Assembly (NCBI RefSeq): GCF_003326675.1
Contig: NZ_JPWF01000001.1
Coordinates: 372,001-436,000 of the forward strand
Source of the DNA: Thalassospira profundimaris
GTDB taxonomy: Bacteria > Pseudomonadota > Alphaproteobacteria > Rhodospirillales > Thalassospiraceae
Reading direction: 5' to 3'
DNA length: 64,000 bases
The notes below the pieces were generated by a model, which did no database searches, had not been told where the DNA came from, and worked only from the letters and a program-made list of their open reading frames with translations. How positions within the stretch are numbered: the first letter of the stretch is position 1; each line of letters opens with the position of its first letter. This document shows positions 63,969-64,000 of this stretch, piece by piece. The position numbers and the translations under genes are program-made.

Positions 63969-64000
63969 ATGATCGCAACAGAATTTCTCGGCGTATCGGC
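63969..64000 (+). CDS. Start of a downstream gene, truncated by window end
   Basis: ATG at 63969 opens a frame of ten codons to the window edge (MIATEFLGVS...). AGGGA lies immediately before it but only 1 nt away, so the true start may be further on. The promoter/operator in front suggests a regulated gene, perhaps an ArsR-type regulator or a methionine-cycle gene. Too short to identify. Confidence 0.3.
   Translation, partial: MIATEFLGVS

Noticed and set aside
1..64000. CRISPR arrays, rRNA and tRNA genes, insertion sequences
   Set aside because: No regularly spaced repeats, no cloverleaf with a GGTTCRA T-loop, no rRNA-like stretch and no transposase frame were found on reading both strands.

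Overview
The window is a chromosomal segment of a Gram-negative alphaproteobacterium, most like a marine Rhodospirillales organism of the Thalassospira type. This is inferred from moderate GC content, the chvI-chvG-hprK-rapZ-EIIA(Man)-HPr-EI cluster, TAXI-TRAP and TctABC transporters, and AGGAGG-type ribosome sites. It carries no rRNA or tRNA genes, no CRISPR array, no insertion sequence and no phage genes. Almost all DNA is coding and most genes are housekeeping or transport genes.

Layout. 1-5036: an envelope/lipid operon (MMPL-family RND exporter fused to a cyclic-nucleotide-binding domain, outer-membrane barrel protein, PlsC-type acyltransferase). 5321-6181: a JmjC/cupin oxygenase on the minus strand. 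6609-10709: two class A penicillin-binding proteins in tandem; the first has lost every catalytic motif while the second is intact. 10798-12582: a lone SIR2-domain gene of atypical composition. 12611-12775: a structured RNA gene on the minus strand, possibly 6S RNA. 12833-18367: a TctCBA transporter plus an M20 deacylase (ArgE-like), divergent from a LysR regulator. 18511-21587: RhtB exporter, YgjP-like metallopeptidase, argG with a long structured leader. 21703-27750: truA, a chemoreceptor, lrgAB, arsC, recX and an ABC-2 permease.

27982-31967: argD-argF operon with a clear promoter and an 18-bp palindrome, hslO and a lipoprotein. 32219-38346: an AraC-type regulator, a SulP transporter with a universal stress protein, and an SDR/SnoaL pair divergent from LysR. 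38464-43307: acs, a glutamate-racemase homologue with both catalytic cysteines replaced by serine, and rmuC. 43459-46629: def and fmt, separated by an opposite-strand DUF429 gene. 46647-49603: LysR regulator, a strongly expressed-looking 60-residue protein, and an MFS permease.

49790-56909: a TAXI-type TRAP operon (binding protein, DUF1850 lipoprotein, fused permease), preceded by a good sigma-54 promoter and clustered GCCGAT half-sites, and next to a DctB/DctD-type two-component system that probably drives it. The kinase gene appears to start at ATT. 57172-63739: ChvI/ChvG, HPr kinase, RapZ, EIIA(Man), HPr and enzyme I. No sugar-specific EIIB/EIIC is present, so this is a regulatory PTS. The window ends in a promoter overlapped by a perfect palindrome in front of a truncated gene.

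The most unusual content is a pair of cell-wall pseudoenzymes in the same window (PBP and MurI families), the minus-strand structured RNA, the ATT start of the DctB-like kinase, and the hairpin leader of argG.
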